A stretch of 64,000 nucleotides of DNA from assembly GCF_030656875.1 (NCBI RefSeq), contig NZ_CP130943.1, forward strand, positions 3,286,001-3,350,000, in the 5' to 3' direction. The DNA comes from Prescottella sp. R16 (GTDB taxonomy: Bacteria; Actinomycetota; Actinomycetes; Mycobacteriales; Mycobacteriaceae). The position numbers and the translations under genes are program-made. The notes under the pieces were generated by a model that worked only from the letters and a program-made list of their open reading frames with translations, ran no database searches and was not told the origin of the DNA. Below are positions 1 to 11,989 of this stretch, piece after piece (the first letter of the stretch is position 1; each line of letters opens with the position of its first letter).

Positions 1-1110
1 CGACGTCTCCGGGGCGTCGTCGGACGTCCGCGTGAGGAACCGGTCCGGCAACGCCAGCTTGTGGATCGTCCGCAACGCCAGCAGATACTGACGGCTCAAC
101 GGCCCGGTCGTGTACGGCAGGTCGTACTTCGCGCACAGCGCCTGCACCCGCGCCGCGACCTCCGCATACCAGTTCGACGGCAGATCCGGGAACAGGTGGT
201 GCTCGATCTGGTAACTCAGATTGCCGGTCAGGAACGCCATCACCGGACCGGCATCGATGTTGGCGCTGCCCAGCATCTGCCGCAGATACCACTGCGCACG
301 CGTCTCGTTCTCGAACTGTTCGACCGTGAACTTCTCGGCGCCGTCCGGGAAGTGCCCGCAGAAGATCACCGCGTACGCCCACAGGTTGCGAACCAGGTTC
401 GCCGTCGCGTTCGCGGCCAGCGTGTGCTTCCACGCCTTCCCCGTCAACGCCGGGAACAGCACGAAATCCTTGCCGACCTGTCGGACGATCTTGACCGCGA
501 ACTGCCTGTTCGGCCCGGAGTTCAGCTGCATCGGGTCGACGCCCTCGAGCTTCTTCTGCGCCGAGAGGTCGTGCAGTGCGATACCCCACTCGAACCCGGC
601 CGCGAGAACCACGTTCGCGATCGGCTGCAGCAGATTGATCGGACGCCACTTCTCGTCCCGCGTCATCCGCAGGATCCCGAATCCCACGTCCTCGTCCATG
701 CCGACGATGTTCGTGTACGTGTGATGGGCGTAGTTGTGGGCGCGCTTCCAATGCTCCGACGGGCCCGTCATGTCCCACTCCCACGTCGTGGAGTGGATCT
801 CCGGGTCGTTCATCCAATCCCACTGGCCGTGGGTGATGTTGTGCCCCAGCTCCATGTTCTCGATGATCTTCGCGAGCGACAACATGCCGGTCCCGAGCAC
901 CCACAGCGGACGCCGCCGGCTGCCCAGCAGTACCACCCGCGCCCCCAGTTCGAGCGACCGCTGCGCCCGGATCACCCCACGGATGTAGCGAGCGTCACGC
1001 ACACCACGGGACGCCTCGACGTCACGGCGGATCGCGTCCAGCTCGGCACCGAGCAACTCGATGTCGGCGTCCGTGAGATGGGCGAACTCTTTGATGTCGG
1101 TGATGGCCAC
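1..1110 (-). CDS. desA3: Acyl-CoA/fatty-acid desaturase, DesA3-like (3' end outside window)
   Basis: This is a membrane di-iron desaturase that introduces a double bond into an acyl chain, fed by the reductase encoded just upstream. The minus-strand translation shows the three histidine boxes of the FA_desaturase family: HNITH, HNYAHH and QIEHH. The GTG start at 1110 is chosen because GGAGGA lies 6 bases before it; an earlier in-frame GTG has no such site. 370 codons are visible with no stop, so the C-terminus lies beyond base 1. The reductase neighbour and order match the mycobacterial Rv3230c-desA3 pair, where the product is a stearoyl-CoA delta-9 desaturase; that substrate is inferred from family and context. 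Confidence 0.9.
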   Translation of the reverse strand, partial: MAITDIKEFAHLTDADIELLGAELDAIRRDVEASRGVRDARYIRGVIRAQRSLELGARVVLLGSRRRPLWVLGTGMLSLAKIIENMELGHNITHGQWDWMNDPEIHSTTWEWDMTGPSEHWKRAHNYAHHTYTNIVGMDEDVGFGILRMTRDEKWRPINLLQPIANVVLAAGFEWGIALHDLSAQKKLEGVDPMQLNSGPNRQFAVKIVRQVGKDFVLFPALTGKAWKHTLAANATANLVRNLWAYAVIFCGHFPDGAEKFTVEQFENETRAQWYLRQMLGSANIDAGPVMAFLTGNLSYQIEHHLFPDLPSNWYAEVAARVQALCAKYDLPYTTGPLSRQYLLALRTIHKLALPDRFLTRTSDDAPETS

Positions 1111-1201
1111 CGAGGATCCTCCGTCGGATAGATCAGGCACTGGGGATCAACCACAGTGGTCAGGTACCCGACGACACGCCGAACACCGAAACGCTCGAAA
1201 G

Positions 1202-2317
1202 TTACACGTCGAGCGTACAGTCGCCCGCCGCCGCGGAGATGCACGTCTGGATGCGCTCACCCTCGGCATGCTCCTTGCCGGTACGCAGGTCCACCGCATG
1301 ACCGGACGCCAGCGGGACCACACACGTCTGACAGATACCCATGCGGCAGCCGAACGGCATGAGCACCCCGGCCTTCTCACCCGCCTCGAGCAGCGTCGTC
1401 GCCCCGTCCACCTGCGCATTCTTGCCGGAACGGGCGAACGTCACCGCGCCGCCCTCCCCCGACAGATCGGCCCGCGACACCGCGAACCGTTCGAGGTGCA
1501 GATTCGGTTCGACGCCCTCGTGCTTCCACGTCTGCTCGATGTCGTCGAGCATGGCCTGCGGACCGCACGCCCACGTCTGCCGCTCCCGCCAGTCCGGGCA
1601 CACCTCGTCGAGCGATGCGAGCGCGAACTTGCCGGCGGTCCGGGTGTGCTGCACGTGGCAACGGAACGACGGATGTGCCGCCCCGAGCCGGGCGAGCTCA
1701 CCCGCGAACATCGTGTCGTCCGCGGTCGGCGCCGAATGCACGTGGACCACGTCGGGCAGGTCACCGCGACGGTCCATCGTCCGCAACATCGAGATGACCG
1801 GCGTGATACCGCTGCCCGCGGTGAGGAACAGGATCTTCTCCGGCGGCGGCGACGGCAACGCGAAATTCCCCGTCGGCGCGGCCAGGCGCACGATCGTGCC
1901 CGACGGCACCCCGGTGACCAGATGGCTCGACAGGAACCCCTCCGGCATCGCCTTCACGGTGATGGAGATCAGCTTGTGGTCGACGTCCGGCGCCGACGTG
2001 AGCGAGTACGAGCGCCAATGCCAGCGACCGTCGACGAGAATGCCGATACCGACGTACTGGCCCGGCCGGTAGTCGAAGTCGAATCCCCAGCCCGGCTTGA
2101 TCACCAACGTCGCGGAATCGGACGTCTCGGGCCGCACCTCGACGATCCGGCCCCGCAACTCACGCGCAGACCACAACGGATTGACCAAATGCAGGTAGTC
2201 GTCGGGGAGCAGCGGTGTCGTCAACCGGGTGACGGCACCGCGCACCACGTTCGCCACCGACCGGTTCGAGCCCGCGGCCCTCGCCGCCGGCGCCTCGATC
2301 CAGCTCTTCAGTCCCAT
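1202..2317 (-). CDS. Flavin/2Fe-2S oxidoreductase, electron donor to the desaturase
   Basis: A 371-residue NAD(P)H-dependent reductase that passes electrons through FAD and a plant-type 2Fe-2S centre to the adjacent desaturase. Visible motifs are the FAD-binding RSYS (about 102-105), the nucleotide-binding GSGITP (168-173), CGPQ near 251, and a C-terminal ferredoxin domain with Cys324, Cys329, Cys332 and Cys359 in the Cx4CxxC...C pattern. The ATG at 2317 is preceded by GGGAGG. It lies about 90 bp upstream of desA3 on the same strand, so the two are probably co-transcribed. It matches the Rv3230c type. The exact natural electron acceptor is inferred from position. Confidence 0.92.
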   Translation of the reverse strand: MGLKSWIEAPAARAAGSNRSVANVVRGAVTRLTTPLLPDDYLHLVNPLWSARELRGRIVEVRPETSDSATLVIKPGWGFDFDYRPGQYVGIGILVDGRWHWRSYSLTSAPDVDHKLISITVKAMPEGFLSSHLVTGVPSGTIVRLAAPTGNFALPSPPPEKILFLTAGSGITPVISMLRTMDRRGDLPDVVHVHSAPTADDTMFAGELARLGAAHPSFRCHVQHTRTAGKFALASLDEVCPDWRERQTWACGPQAMLDDIEQTWKHEGVEPNLHLERFAVSRADLSGEGGAVTFARSGKNAQVDGATTLLEAGEKAGVLMPFGCRMGICQTCVVPLASGHAVDLRTGKEHAEGERIQTCISAAAGDCTLDV

Positions 2318-2372
2318 CCGACCTCCCTCTCGCATCGTGCAGCAGCCAGCGTAGACCAGAAGGCTACGGTTG

Positions 2373-2383
2373 CGTAAGTTACG
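2373..2383. promoter_or_regulatory. Palindrome upstream of the reductase-desaturase genes, possible operator
   Basis: CGTAA-G-TTACG is a perfect 5-bp inverted repeat, about 56 bp upstream of the reductase ATG and the only clear dyad in this 106-bp gap. TetR-type lipid regulators often use such dyads near desaturase genes; the assignment is a guess from position. Confidence 0.3.
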
Positions 2384-2423
2384 GCCGGGTAGTGAGCGAG
2401 GGTAAGAACCGGGGCGGGTTCCG

Positions 2424-2972
2424 TCAGAGCAGTTCCAACAGGAACGGCAGCTCCTGCGTCGCGTACCACGCCAGCTCGTGATCCTCGGCGTCCCCGAGCA
2501 CGAACTCGGCATCCTCGTCCCCGAGATCGGCTGCATCGATCACGGCGACCGCCTTCTCGACGTCCGCCTCCGCCTCCGCGAGATCGACATGCACCGACGC
2601 CACCTGCGACAAGGTCACCACGTCCGCGAGCCGCACCACCGCATCGTCGAGATCCGGCCGATGCTTCGCCTCCGGCACGTCCGCCGCGATCACCGCCCGT
2701 CGGAAACGCGGGGCACCGCCCGCTCCCGTCCCGCCCGCCTCAGCCGTCTCGGGGACTTCGGGGGCTTCGGAAGCTTCGGCCGCCAACAGGCGCAGCGATG
2801 CGCGCGCCGCCTCCGCCATCGCGACCTCGGACAGTTCGTCGTCGTCGCCCGAATGGTAGGCCTCCCGCAGCGCGGGCGTCACCGCGAACGCCGTCCGGCT
2901 CACCGGTGTCAGCTCCCGCTCGGCGACCAGCTTCTGCAACATCGCGACCGTCGCGGGCACATAGACCCTCAT
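2424..2972 (-). CDS. DUF6912-type hypothetical protein (Rv3231c-like)
   Basis: A 182-residue acidic protein of unknown function. The start at 2972 gives the N-terminus [12 protein letters not shown], which I recognise as typical of a conserved actinobacterial family beside desA3. The middle (about residues 65-85) is Ala/Glu/Pro-rich and looks like a linker between two conserved parts. The second half is rich in Asp and Glu. No catalytic motif or membrane segment is visible. It lies between the reductase and the acyltransferase on the same strand, as in mycobacteria. Upstream in-frame ATG codons exist, but the family N-terminus supports 2972. Confidence 0.75.
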   Translation of the reverse strand: MRVYVPATVAMLQKLVAERELTPVSRTAFAVTPALREAYHSGDDDELSEVAMAEAARASLRLLAAEASEAPEVPETAEAGGTGAGGAPRFRRAVIAADVPEAKHRPDLDDAVVRLADVVTLSQVASVHVDLAEAEADVEKAVAVIDAADLGDEDAEFVLGDAEDHELAWYATQELPFLLELL

Positions 2973-3029
2973 GCCCGGCTCCCGGCCGCGTACGCCACCC
3001 GGGCCACGTGTGTCTCGACCATCCACCGC

Positions 3030-4472
3030 TCAGCCACCGGCCTCCACCAACTCCTCGAGAGATTCGTGCAACGACGCGGCCACCACATCCACGTCGGGCA
3101 TGGCGTCGCGGTCCGCATTCAAACCGTAGTGGACGTACCCGTCGTACGACGTCAAGGCGATACCGAGCGTCTGATTCTCGAGCAGCGGCGACACCGGATA
3201 CATCTCCACCATCCGCATCCCCGCCAGATACAACGGAATCTGCGGCCCCGGCGCGTTCGTGACGACGAGATTGAACATGCGCTGCGACATCCCGGACGCG
3301 AGCCGCGCCGCCCGCGCATGCAGCGACGCCGGAGCGAACCCCGACAACCGCACCATCGTCCGCGCCGTCACCGGGCGACCCTGCCGTGCGAACTCCTCCG
3401 TCGCATGCTGGACGTGCGACAGCCGCATCACCGGGTTCGGTTCCCCCACAGGCAGATCCATCAGGAACGACGACGTCCACGCATGCTCCGCACCGGACTC
3501 CCCGGCGCCACACACATCGACGACGGCGGCCCCGTTCGTGCCCGGTCGGGCCTCGCAGATCGACATCGGCGCGAGCACCCGCAGTGTCGACGCCTCCGAC
3601 ACCGGCTCCCCCCGCGACAACAGCCACGTCCGCATCGCACCCGCCACCACGGTCAGCACCGCATCGTTGATCGAACAGCCGTACCGGGCCCGGATCTCCC
3701 GGTACCGCTCGAGATCCGTGCGGGCCACCGCGAACCGGCGACTGCGCGACACCGGCACGTTCAACAGACTCGACGGCGCCGGCTGCGCCGCCGTCCGCAC
3801 CAGAGCCGCAAGCTTGCCCAGCACCTCCGACGCCTCGTCGACCACGGTGTTCACGTCCCGCAACGTCATCCGCAACGTCGCGATGCCCTCCCGCGGCTGC
3901 GCCACCAACTGGGCGAGTGCCTCCGCGACCAGCGCCGGCTCCCCCGGCGCCCGCTCCGGCATCCACAGATCGTCGACGACCGCCGGCAACTCGTCGTCCT
4001 CGTCGAGAAGCACCTGACCGATGTCGAGAGCATGGGTGCCGTCCACCAACGCCGAATGCGACTTCACGAACACCGCACACCGGTTACCGGCCAGCCCCTC
4101 CACGACATACATCTCCCACAGCGGCCGCGTCGTATCCAACGGCCGGGACGTCAACCGCGCCACCAGATCGTGCAGCTGGTCGTCGGTTCCCGGGGACGGC
4201 AACGCCGACCGCCGGACGTGATAGGTGATGTCGAAATCGGTGTCGTCCACCCACACCGGACGCGCCAGCCCGTACGCCACCTCCCGTACCTTCTGCCGAT
4301 ACCGAGGCACCAGATGCAACCGGCCCTCGACGAGCCGCAACACCGCCTCGAAGTCGAGACCACCCGACGGCACCTGCAGGATCGCCAACGACCCCATGTG
4401 CATCGGGGTGTTGCTCGCGTCGAGGAAATAGAACGACGCATCCTGCGCCGACATCCGGACCGCTTTCGCCAC
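3030..4472 (-). CDS. WS/DGAT-family acyltransferase, Tgs3-like, altered active-site motif
   Basis: A 480-residue member of the wax ester synthase/diacylglycerol acyltransferase family, which normally transfers acyl-CoA to a long alcohol or diacylglycerol. The N-terminal segment MSAQDASFYFLD and PLWE (about 117-120) are family-typical. The active-site motif HHxxxDG reads HSALVDG (139-145), so the second His is Ser. The GTG at 4472 shares one base with the stop of the upstream HAD gene and has GGAG before it; an internal ATG at 4454 is the alternative. Position next to desA3 matches mycobacterial Rv3233c/Rv3234c (tgs3). Whether it is an active triacylglycerol synthase is uncertain. Confidence 0.85.
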   Translation of the reverse strand: MAKAVRMSAQDASFYFLDASNTPMHMGSLAILQVPSGGLDFEAVLRLVEGRLHLVPRYRQKVREVAYGLARPVWVDDTDFDITYHVRRSALPSPGTDDQLHDLVARLTSRPLDTTRPLWEMYVVEGLAGNRCAVFVKSHSALVDGTHALDIGQVLLDEDDELPAVVDDLWMPERAPGEPALVAEALAQLVAQPREGIATLRMTLRDVNTVVDEASEVLGKLAALVRTAAQPAPSSLLNVPVSRSRRFAVARTDLERYREIRARYGCSINDAVLTVVAGAMRTWLLSRGEPVSEASTLRVLAPMSICEARPGTNGAAVVDVCGAGESGAEHAWTSSFLMDLPVGEPNPVMRLSHVQHATEEFARQGRPVTARTMVRLSGFAPASLHARAARLASGMSQRMFNLVVTNAPGPQIPLYLAGMRMVEMYPVSPLLENQTLGIALTSYDGYVHYGLNADRDAMPDVDVVAASLHESLEELVEAGG

Positions 4473-4900
4473 TACCGCTCCGTCCGCTCGACCGTGCCCA
4501 CACCGTCCGAACCCAGAAGAATCCGGATCTCTTCCGCCGCCACCACCGGATCCCCGTGATGCACACCCACCATGCCCGCAGCCGCCGCACCCCGCACATT
4601 CCCGACGAGGTCGTCGACGAACACGCACTCACCCGGGTCGAGCCCGATCCGCTGCGCCACCAACTCGTAGATCCGCCGATCCGGCTTCGCCAGCCCCACA
4701 TCCCCCGACAGCACGACGACGTCCACGAACGGCCCCGCCAGCTCCCGCAGTCCCCGACCTGCCGGACCACCCGGATCATTGCTCAGAATCGCCGTCCGCA
4801 CCCCGTGTCGACGCGCCTGTTCCACCACGCCCGCCATGAGCTCACCGTCCGCACCGGGACCACCGAGCACTCCACCGAAATCCAGCACCAGCCCGCGCAC
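4472..4900 (-). CDS. HAD-superfamily hydrolase-like protein
   Basis: A short (142-residue) HAD-like protein. Motif I is DFGGVL at the N-terminus, keeping the nucleophilic Asp but with Gly where many HAD phosphatases have the second Asp; this variant is common in HAD-IA proteins. Motif II is the Ser of ILSND, motif III the Lys of LAKPDRRIYE, and motif IV the VFVDD acidic pair near residue 95. The cap domain is minimal, so the substrate is probably small. GTG start at 4900. It is coupled to the downstream acyltransferase by a one-base stop/start overlap. The substrate cannot be read from sequence. Confidence 0.82.
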   Translation of the reverse strand: MRGLVLDFGGVLGGPGADGELMAGVVEQARRHGVRTAILSNDPGGPAGRGLRELAGPFVDVVVLSGDVGLAKPDRRIYELVAQRIGLDPGECVFVDDLVGNVRGAAAAGMVGVHHGDPVVAAEEIRILLGSDGVGTVERTER

Positions 4901-5073
4901 GGGTCCACCCTAGGCCGCACGGGCACGAAGCGCCTCTGGACGTGTCCTGTGGGGCCGTGTCATGCTGTGCGCCAGATTCCGTCCTCTCCACGGGGTCGAC
5001 CCGTCGTCGCCGGAACACCGGCGCCGGTCCAGTCGACGGGTGCCGCGTCTCGCGGCACCGGAGAGGCCATCAC

Positions 5074-5580
5074 ATGGACAGTGCGCAGTACGCCGCCCAC
5101 CGTTTTCTTTCTCCCGCACCACGATTCGAGCCGTCCACGGCCGAGGAACCGGGGCGGCGCAACGGGCCGTTGTCGTCTCCGGTGTCGTCCGCTCGACGTT
5201 CCCCGCACGACGGCCGTCCCCCGCACCGTCCGCGGCCGGCCGCGGTGGACGCCTCGGACGCCCACCGGTTCGCCGAACATGCGTTGCGACTGGTACTGGA
5301 GGTCGTCGATCGCCGACGTCCGCCGGCGCAGTTGCGTGCCGTCGCGGTTCCCGCCGTCGTCGACGTCGTGCACTATCTGGCACGGTCGGCTCCCCCGGCC
5401 GGTCGGCCCGGTCCTGCGACCCGGGTGCGGGTCCACGTCCGCCCGGTGCGGCCCGGTGCCGCCGAGGTGTTCGGCACCTACAACCGCAGCGGCCGGGTGT
5501 TCGCCGTGGCCGCGCGTATCGAACGCGGTCACGACGCCCACCCGGCCGACTGGACGGTCACGGCTCTGCAGATCGCCTGA
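5074..5580 (+). CDS. Rv3235-family protein (DUF6459-like)
   Basis: A 168-residue Pro/Arg/Ala-rich protein. The N-terminal third is low complexity; the conserved part begins near residue 65 (DAHRFAEHALRLVLEV) and ends with a compact region containing VFGTYNRSGRVFAVAARIE and DWTVTALQIA. This is the Rv3235 type found next to secA in mycolata. Function is unknown. The ATG at 5074 has GAGAGG 8 bases upstream. It is the only plus-strand gene in the first 26 kb and converges on secA1 with 16 bp between the stops. No signal peptide or membrane segment is visible. Confidence 0.78.
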   Translation: MDSAQYAAHRFLSPAPRFEPSTAEEPGRRNGPLSSPVSSARRSPHDGRPPHRPRPAAVDASDAHRFAEHALRLVLEVVDRRRPPAQLRAVAVPAVVDVVHYLARSAPPAGRPGPATRVRVHVRPVRPGAAEVFGTYNRSGRVFAVAARIERGHDAHPADWTVTALQIA

Positions 5581-5596
5581 ACGACGATCCTCGGAT

Positions 5597-8395
<2,799 letters not shown>

Positions 8396-8462
8396 GGGCC
8401 TCTTCGTCCTCAATCCAGGTGGCGGAATCCGGATGTCGAATCCGGCTCACGGATACACGACA

Positions 8463-8506
8463 CATGGAATCCGGCTGGGGTCGGGCGACCCCAGCCGGAT
8501 TCCATG
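8463..8506 (-). terminator. Perfect 20-bp hairpin downstream of hpf
   Basis: The arms 8463-8482 and 8487-8506 are exactly complementary, around a GGGC loop, about 45 bp beyond the hpf stop and 68 bp before the secA1 start. There is no T-tract, as is common for actinobacterial intrinsic terminators. It also falls in the secA1 leader region, so a second role is possible. Confidence 0.75.
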
Positions 8507-8551
8507 GTAGGCGTAATCACGGTTCGGCGAGTAGACCGACCGGCCGCGACA

Positions 8552-9241
8552 TCAGGTCAGCCGGATCAACCCGTAGTCGAACGCATGACGGCGGTACACG
8601 ACGGAAGGCCGATCGGTCTCCTTGTCGTGGAACAGGAAGAAGTCGTGACCGACCAGTTCCATCTCGTACAGGGCGTCGTCGACGGTCATCGGTTCGGACG
8701 AGTGTTCCTTCGTACGAACGATCTGACCCGGCCCGTGCGGAACCTGCCCCTCCCAGTCGATGTCGTGGTCGATGGCGAGCGAATCGTCCCGGGCGAGTTC
8801 CGCGGTCGCCTGTGCGACGGAGACCGGGGTCTTGTCCCCGTAGTGAACGCGACGACGATCCTTCGTGCGCCGGAGTCGGCTCTCCAACTTGGCGGTCACC
8901 GATTCGAACGCGGCATAGAAACTGTCCGCGCTGGCTTCCGCACGGACCACAGGTCCCTTGCCCCGTGCGGTGATCTCGACCCGCTGGCAACTCTTGGCCT
9001 GGCGGCGGTTGCGTTCGTGTTGGAGTTCCACATCGAAGTGGAAGATCGTGGGATCGAAACGCTCGAGTCGTGCGAGCTTCTCGGAGACGTAGGTTCGGAA
9101 GTGTTCCGGAACCTCCACGTTCCGTCCTTTGACGACGATTTCGGCGTTGGTGCCGTTCGACGGAGCTGTGGCCTGCGCGGTGTCGGTGGTGTCCGCGGTG
9201 TCTTCTTCGACGAAGATCGAGGCCTTGGTAGGGGTCGTCAC
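8552..9241 (-). CDS. hpf: Long-form ribosome hibernation promoting factor (HPF/S30AE)
   Basis: A 229-residue long HPF, expected to bind the 30S A/P-site region and dimerise 70S ribosomes in stationary phase or stress. A roughly 40-residue acidic N-terminal extension is followed by the S30AE domain, starting at IVVKGRNVEVPEHF and running through the basic ESRLRRTKDRRRVHYG segment. The C-terminal dimerisation domain includes DDALYEMELVGHDFFLF and DRPSVVYRRHAFDYGLIRL. The GTG at 9241 is chosen because GGGAGG sits 5 bases before it. An in-frame upstream stretch to 9430 has no supporting site. Gene order hpf-secA1 is typical of the group. Confidence 0.94.
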   Translation of the reverse strand: MTTPTKASIFVEEDTADTTDTAQATAPSNGTNAEIVVKGRNVEVPEHFRTYVSEKLARLERFDPTIFHFDVELQHERNRRQAKSCQRVEITARGKGPVVRAEASADSFYAAFESVTAKLESRLRRTKDRRRVHYGDKTPVSVAQATAELARDDSLAIDHDIDWEGQVPHGPGQIVRTKEHSSEPMTVDDALYEMELVGHDFFLFHDKETDRPSVVYRRHAFDYGLIRLT

Positions 9242-9481
9242 TCGTACCTCCCGATTAACGGCCGGCTCACGTCGTGAGACCGGCGAGTTCGATCTCGACC
9301 GGGCGGGGAACCACCCGGCATCAGAACGTGGAATATCACCTCCCACCTGTGACTTCGGGTGTGAACGCGACGCTAGTACGTAACCGCGCCGTGTGCCACT
9401 GTTCGGCGATATTTCACCGGTGTGTCGCACGATCGAGGTGTCCCGATCGCCGGAATCCCCAGGACATCGCGGTACCGCACC

Positions 9482-10147
9482 TCACGCGGCCGCGACGACG
9501 AGGGCCGCCGTCACCGCCACACCCGCCGATGCCAGCACCCGAACGGACTCGGCCACCGTCGCCCCCGTCGTGACGACGTCGTCGACGAGCACCACCTGAG
9601 AGCCCCACTCGCCTCCACCGCGCCGCAACCCGGTCCCCGCGGCCGTGAACCGGATCCGGCCCGCCAGATTCTGTTGTCGCCGCGCCGCCGACAGTCCCAC
9701 CGAATCCCGCACCCCGACCCGCATCGTCAACGCCGGCACTACCCGGCAGCCGCCCGTGGCGGTCGCCGCGACCTGCGCGGCCCGCAGCACCGGATCCCCA
9801 CCGCGGCCGCGGGCGGCCCGCGGCCGGGACGGGGCCGGCACCAGCACGAGCGGACCCGCCGGATCCAGTTCGCCCCACCGCCGCAGCCGCCCCAGCGCAC
9901 CCGACAACGCACGCCCCAGCGGATCTGCAAGATCGCGGCGGCCCCGCTCCTTCGCCGCGATCACCGCGCGCCGACGCGGACCGGAATAGGGGCCGAGCGC
10001 CCACACCTCGACCCCGGTGTCGACGCGGGTGTGCACCTCGATCGGTACGTCCGCCAGCAGTCGGCGACAGCCGTCGCACCACGATGTGCCGGGGGCACCG
10101 CACCCGCCGCACTCGACGGGAAGGATCAGGTCCAGTAGCGCACGCAC
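9482..10147 (-). CDS. ComF-family phosphoribosyltransferase-like protein
   Basis: A 221-residue ComF-type protein. The N-terminus has four cysteines in two pairs (CGGCG and CDGC), likely a zinc site, followed by the phosphoribosyltransferase fold with the PRPP-binding loop VVLVDDVVTTGAT near residue 190. ComF proteins are linked to DNA uptake in naturally competent bacteria, but most actinobacterial members have no assigned role, and no com partner genes are here. GTG start at 10147. It is downstream of lpqB on the same strand with a 39-bp gap, so it could be the last gene of the mtrA operon. The gap 9242-9481 upstream of hpf holds no gene that I can see. Confidence 0.86.
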   Translation of the reverse strand: MRALLDLILPVECGGCGAPGTSWCDGCRRLLADVPIEVHTRVDTGVEVWALGPYSGPRRRAVIAAKERGRRDLADPLGRALSGALGRLRRWGELDPAGPLVLVPAPSRPRAARGRGGDPVLRAAQVAATATGGCRVVPALTMRVGVRDSVGLSAARRQQNLAGRIRFTAAGTGLRRGGGEWGSQVVLVDDVVTTGATVAESVRVLASAGVAVTAALVVAAA

Positions 10148-10186
10148 CCGGCCAGTGTGCCCGCCGGCACCGACATCCCGGCCGGA

Positions 10187-11989
10187 TCAGCCCGGCAGGA
10201 TCGGCACCGAGTCCCGACCGCCGAGGCCGGGCACCTCACGCCAGTACCGGTCCCCCGCGGGATCGTTGTTGTTCAGCTGGAACACCGCCCGCGCGTCGGC
10301 GACGTACTCGGTGCTCGGTGACGCCTCCACCGACCGGACGGGCGCCGTGAGATTGCGGCTCGGCATCGAGTCCATCCGGGACCCGTCGATCGCGATCTTC
10401 ACCACCGGCACCTCGGACGTGTCCCGGGCGACGACGATGCTCTCGGCTCCGTTCCAGTCCAGCGACACCGCCCGGCCACCCAGCCCGTACGCCACCGCCC
10501 GCGGACTGGTCAGCGTGTAGGTGCCGTCGTCGAGCCGGGTGACGGTCGCGATGTACACGTTCCCGTCGACGATCATCGCCGCCCGCACCCCGTCCCGGGA
10601 CAGACGCAGTTCGGTGATCGGACCACCGAGCGCAGTGACCGCGGCCGCCTCGACACCGGTGACGGTGAGTTTGCCGGTACTCGTCTCGCGCACCACCCGC
10701 ACCACCGTCGACCCGTTCACGACGGCCCACACCGTGGTGCCGTCGAACGCCCACGTCGGACGGGTCACGCTCTGTGCCTCGAGTGCCGTGGCGACGTTCC
10801 CGTCGTAGGTGCCCACGACGAGCGCGTTCTGCTCGGCCGGCGGCGGACGCCGCGTGTCCGCGACCGCCGCGGTCAGGGTCCCGTCCCGCGACAGGGCCAC
10901 CGACCGGAGATTGTCCGACGCCCCGAAATAGCCGGGCACCGGGGTGACCGCACCGTCCTGGACGCGCACCATGCCGCCCGCCCGCAACGCGTGCAGGGCC
11001 ACGGACGCGCCCGTCGTGGCCAGCGGGTTGAACGACGCCACGTCCGCGGACGTCCACCCGTCCGGGTAGCGCTGGTCCAGCGGCTGCCCGTCCGCGAGCA
11101 GCACGTACGGACCCGAGATGTCGGCGTTCGTCAACGTCCAGACCACTTGGGCGGCAAGCAGTTCCCGCGTCTGGGCGTTCATCGTCCCGAGGCCCTGGAA
11201 GTCGACCCGGATCCCGCCGAGCCCGACACCGACCTGAGAGGTCCGGCCGTCCGCCTTCGTCACGGACCCCAGGATCGACACGCCCGCACCGAGTTCGTTG
11301 CGGACCGCGCCGGCGAGCGACGGCTTGGGGCCGTCGATCAGCAGCCCGATCAGCTGTGTCGCGACCTGATCGGGTGCGGCCGCGATCCACCGCGGATCCG
11401 GGACCACGGTCTGCGCCGTCGGATCGAGGAAGTACAGCGACCGCCGCTGGTACGTGTTCAGAAACTCGGGCCGATCCATGACGACCCCGTTCGGCAGCTC
11501 GTCGATCCGCCACTGCCCGTCGACCCGGACCCAGCTGAACTTGGCCTCGTAGTCGCCGTCCATCGCCTGGTACAGGCCACCGGGCTCGAGCTGCCCGACC
11601 CGATTGGCGCGAACCCTGTACACGGCCCGCTCCGACGAACGCGATTCGAGGATCAGGTCGATCTTCTCGACGATCGTGGCGCTCGCCGCGTCGTCCCAGT
11701 GCTCGGAGGCGTTCTCGGTCAGATATTGGCGTGCCGCCAGATGCCGGTTGGCCGGATCGGTGCCGGCCCGGAAGAAGTCACGCAGCAGCAGATCCGGTTC
11801 CCGTCCCGGTGCCGGTGCCTCCACGCTCGTCGTCACCGGGGACCGGTCGACCGTGCCGATGGCCTGGGGCGCCGACGAGTCCGGCAGGTTCGCACATCCG
11901 GCGACCACCGTCACCATCGCCACGAGCAGCGCGAGAACCGCCGACGCTCGGGTTCCGCCCCGCTTCCGGCACGACACAGCAACTCTCAC
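10187..11989 (-). CDS. lpqB: Lipoprotein LpqB, MtrAB accessory
   Basis: A 600-residue secreted lipoprotein that works with the MtrAB two-component system; in mycobacteria it interacts with the extracellular part of MtrB. The signal peptide ends in the lipobox VVAGC (Cys about 32). A GerMN-like domain follows in the first half ([18 protein letters not shown]), then a beta-propeller-like C-terminal half with repeated strands such as [23 protein letters not shown]. The GTG at 11989 overlaps the mtrB stop by four bases (GTGA), so translation is coupled. Length and order match the mtrA-mtrB-lpqB operon of actinobacteria. Confidence 0.95.
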   Translation of the reverse strand: MRVAVSCRKRGGTRASAVLALLVAMVTVVAGCANLPDSSAPQAIGTVDRSPVTTSVEAPAPGREPDLLLRDFFRAGTDPANRHLAARQYLTENASEHWDDAASATIVEKIDLILESRSSERAVYRVRANRVGQLEPGGLYQAMDGDYEAKFSWVRVDGQWRIDELPNGVVMDRPEFLNTYQRRSLYFLDPTAQTVVPDPRWIAAAPDQVATQLIGLLIDGPKPSLAGAVRNELGAGVSILGSVTKADGRTSQVGVGLGGIRVDFQGLGTMNAQTRELLAAQVVWTLTNADISGPYVLLADGQPLDQRYPDGWTSADVASFNPLATTGASVALHALRAGGMVRVQDGAVTPVPGYFGASDNLRSVALSRDGTLTAAVADTRRPPPAEQNALVVGTYDGNVATALEAQSVTRPTWAFDGTTVWAVVNGSTVVRVVRETSTGKLTVTGVEAAAVTALGGPITELRLSRDGVRAAMIVDGNVYIATVTRLDDGTYTLTSPRAVAYGLGGRAVSLDWNGAESIVVARDTSEVPVVKIAIDGSRMDSMPSRNLTAPVRSVEASPSTEYVADARAVFQLNNNDPAGDRYWREVPGLGGRDSVPILPG

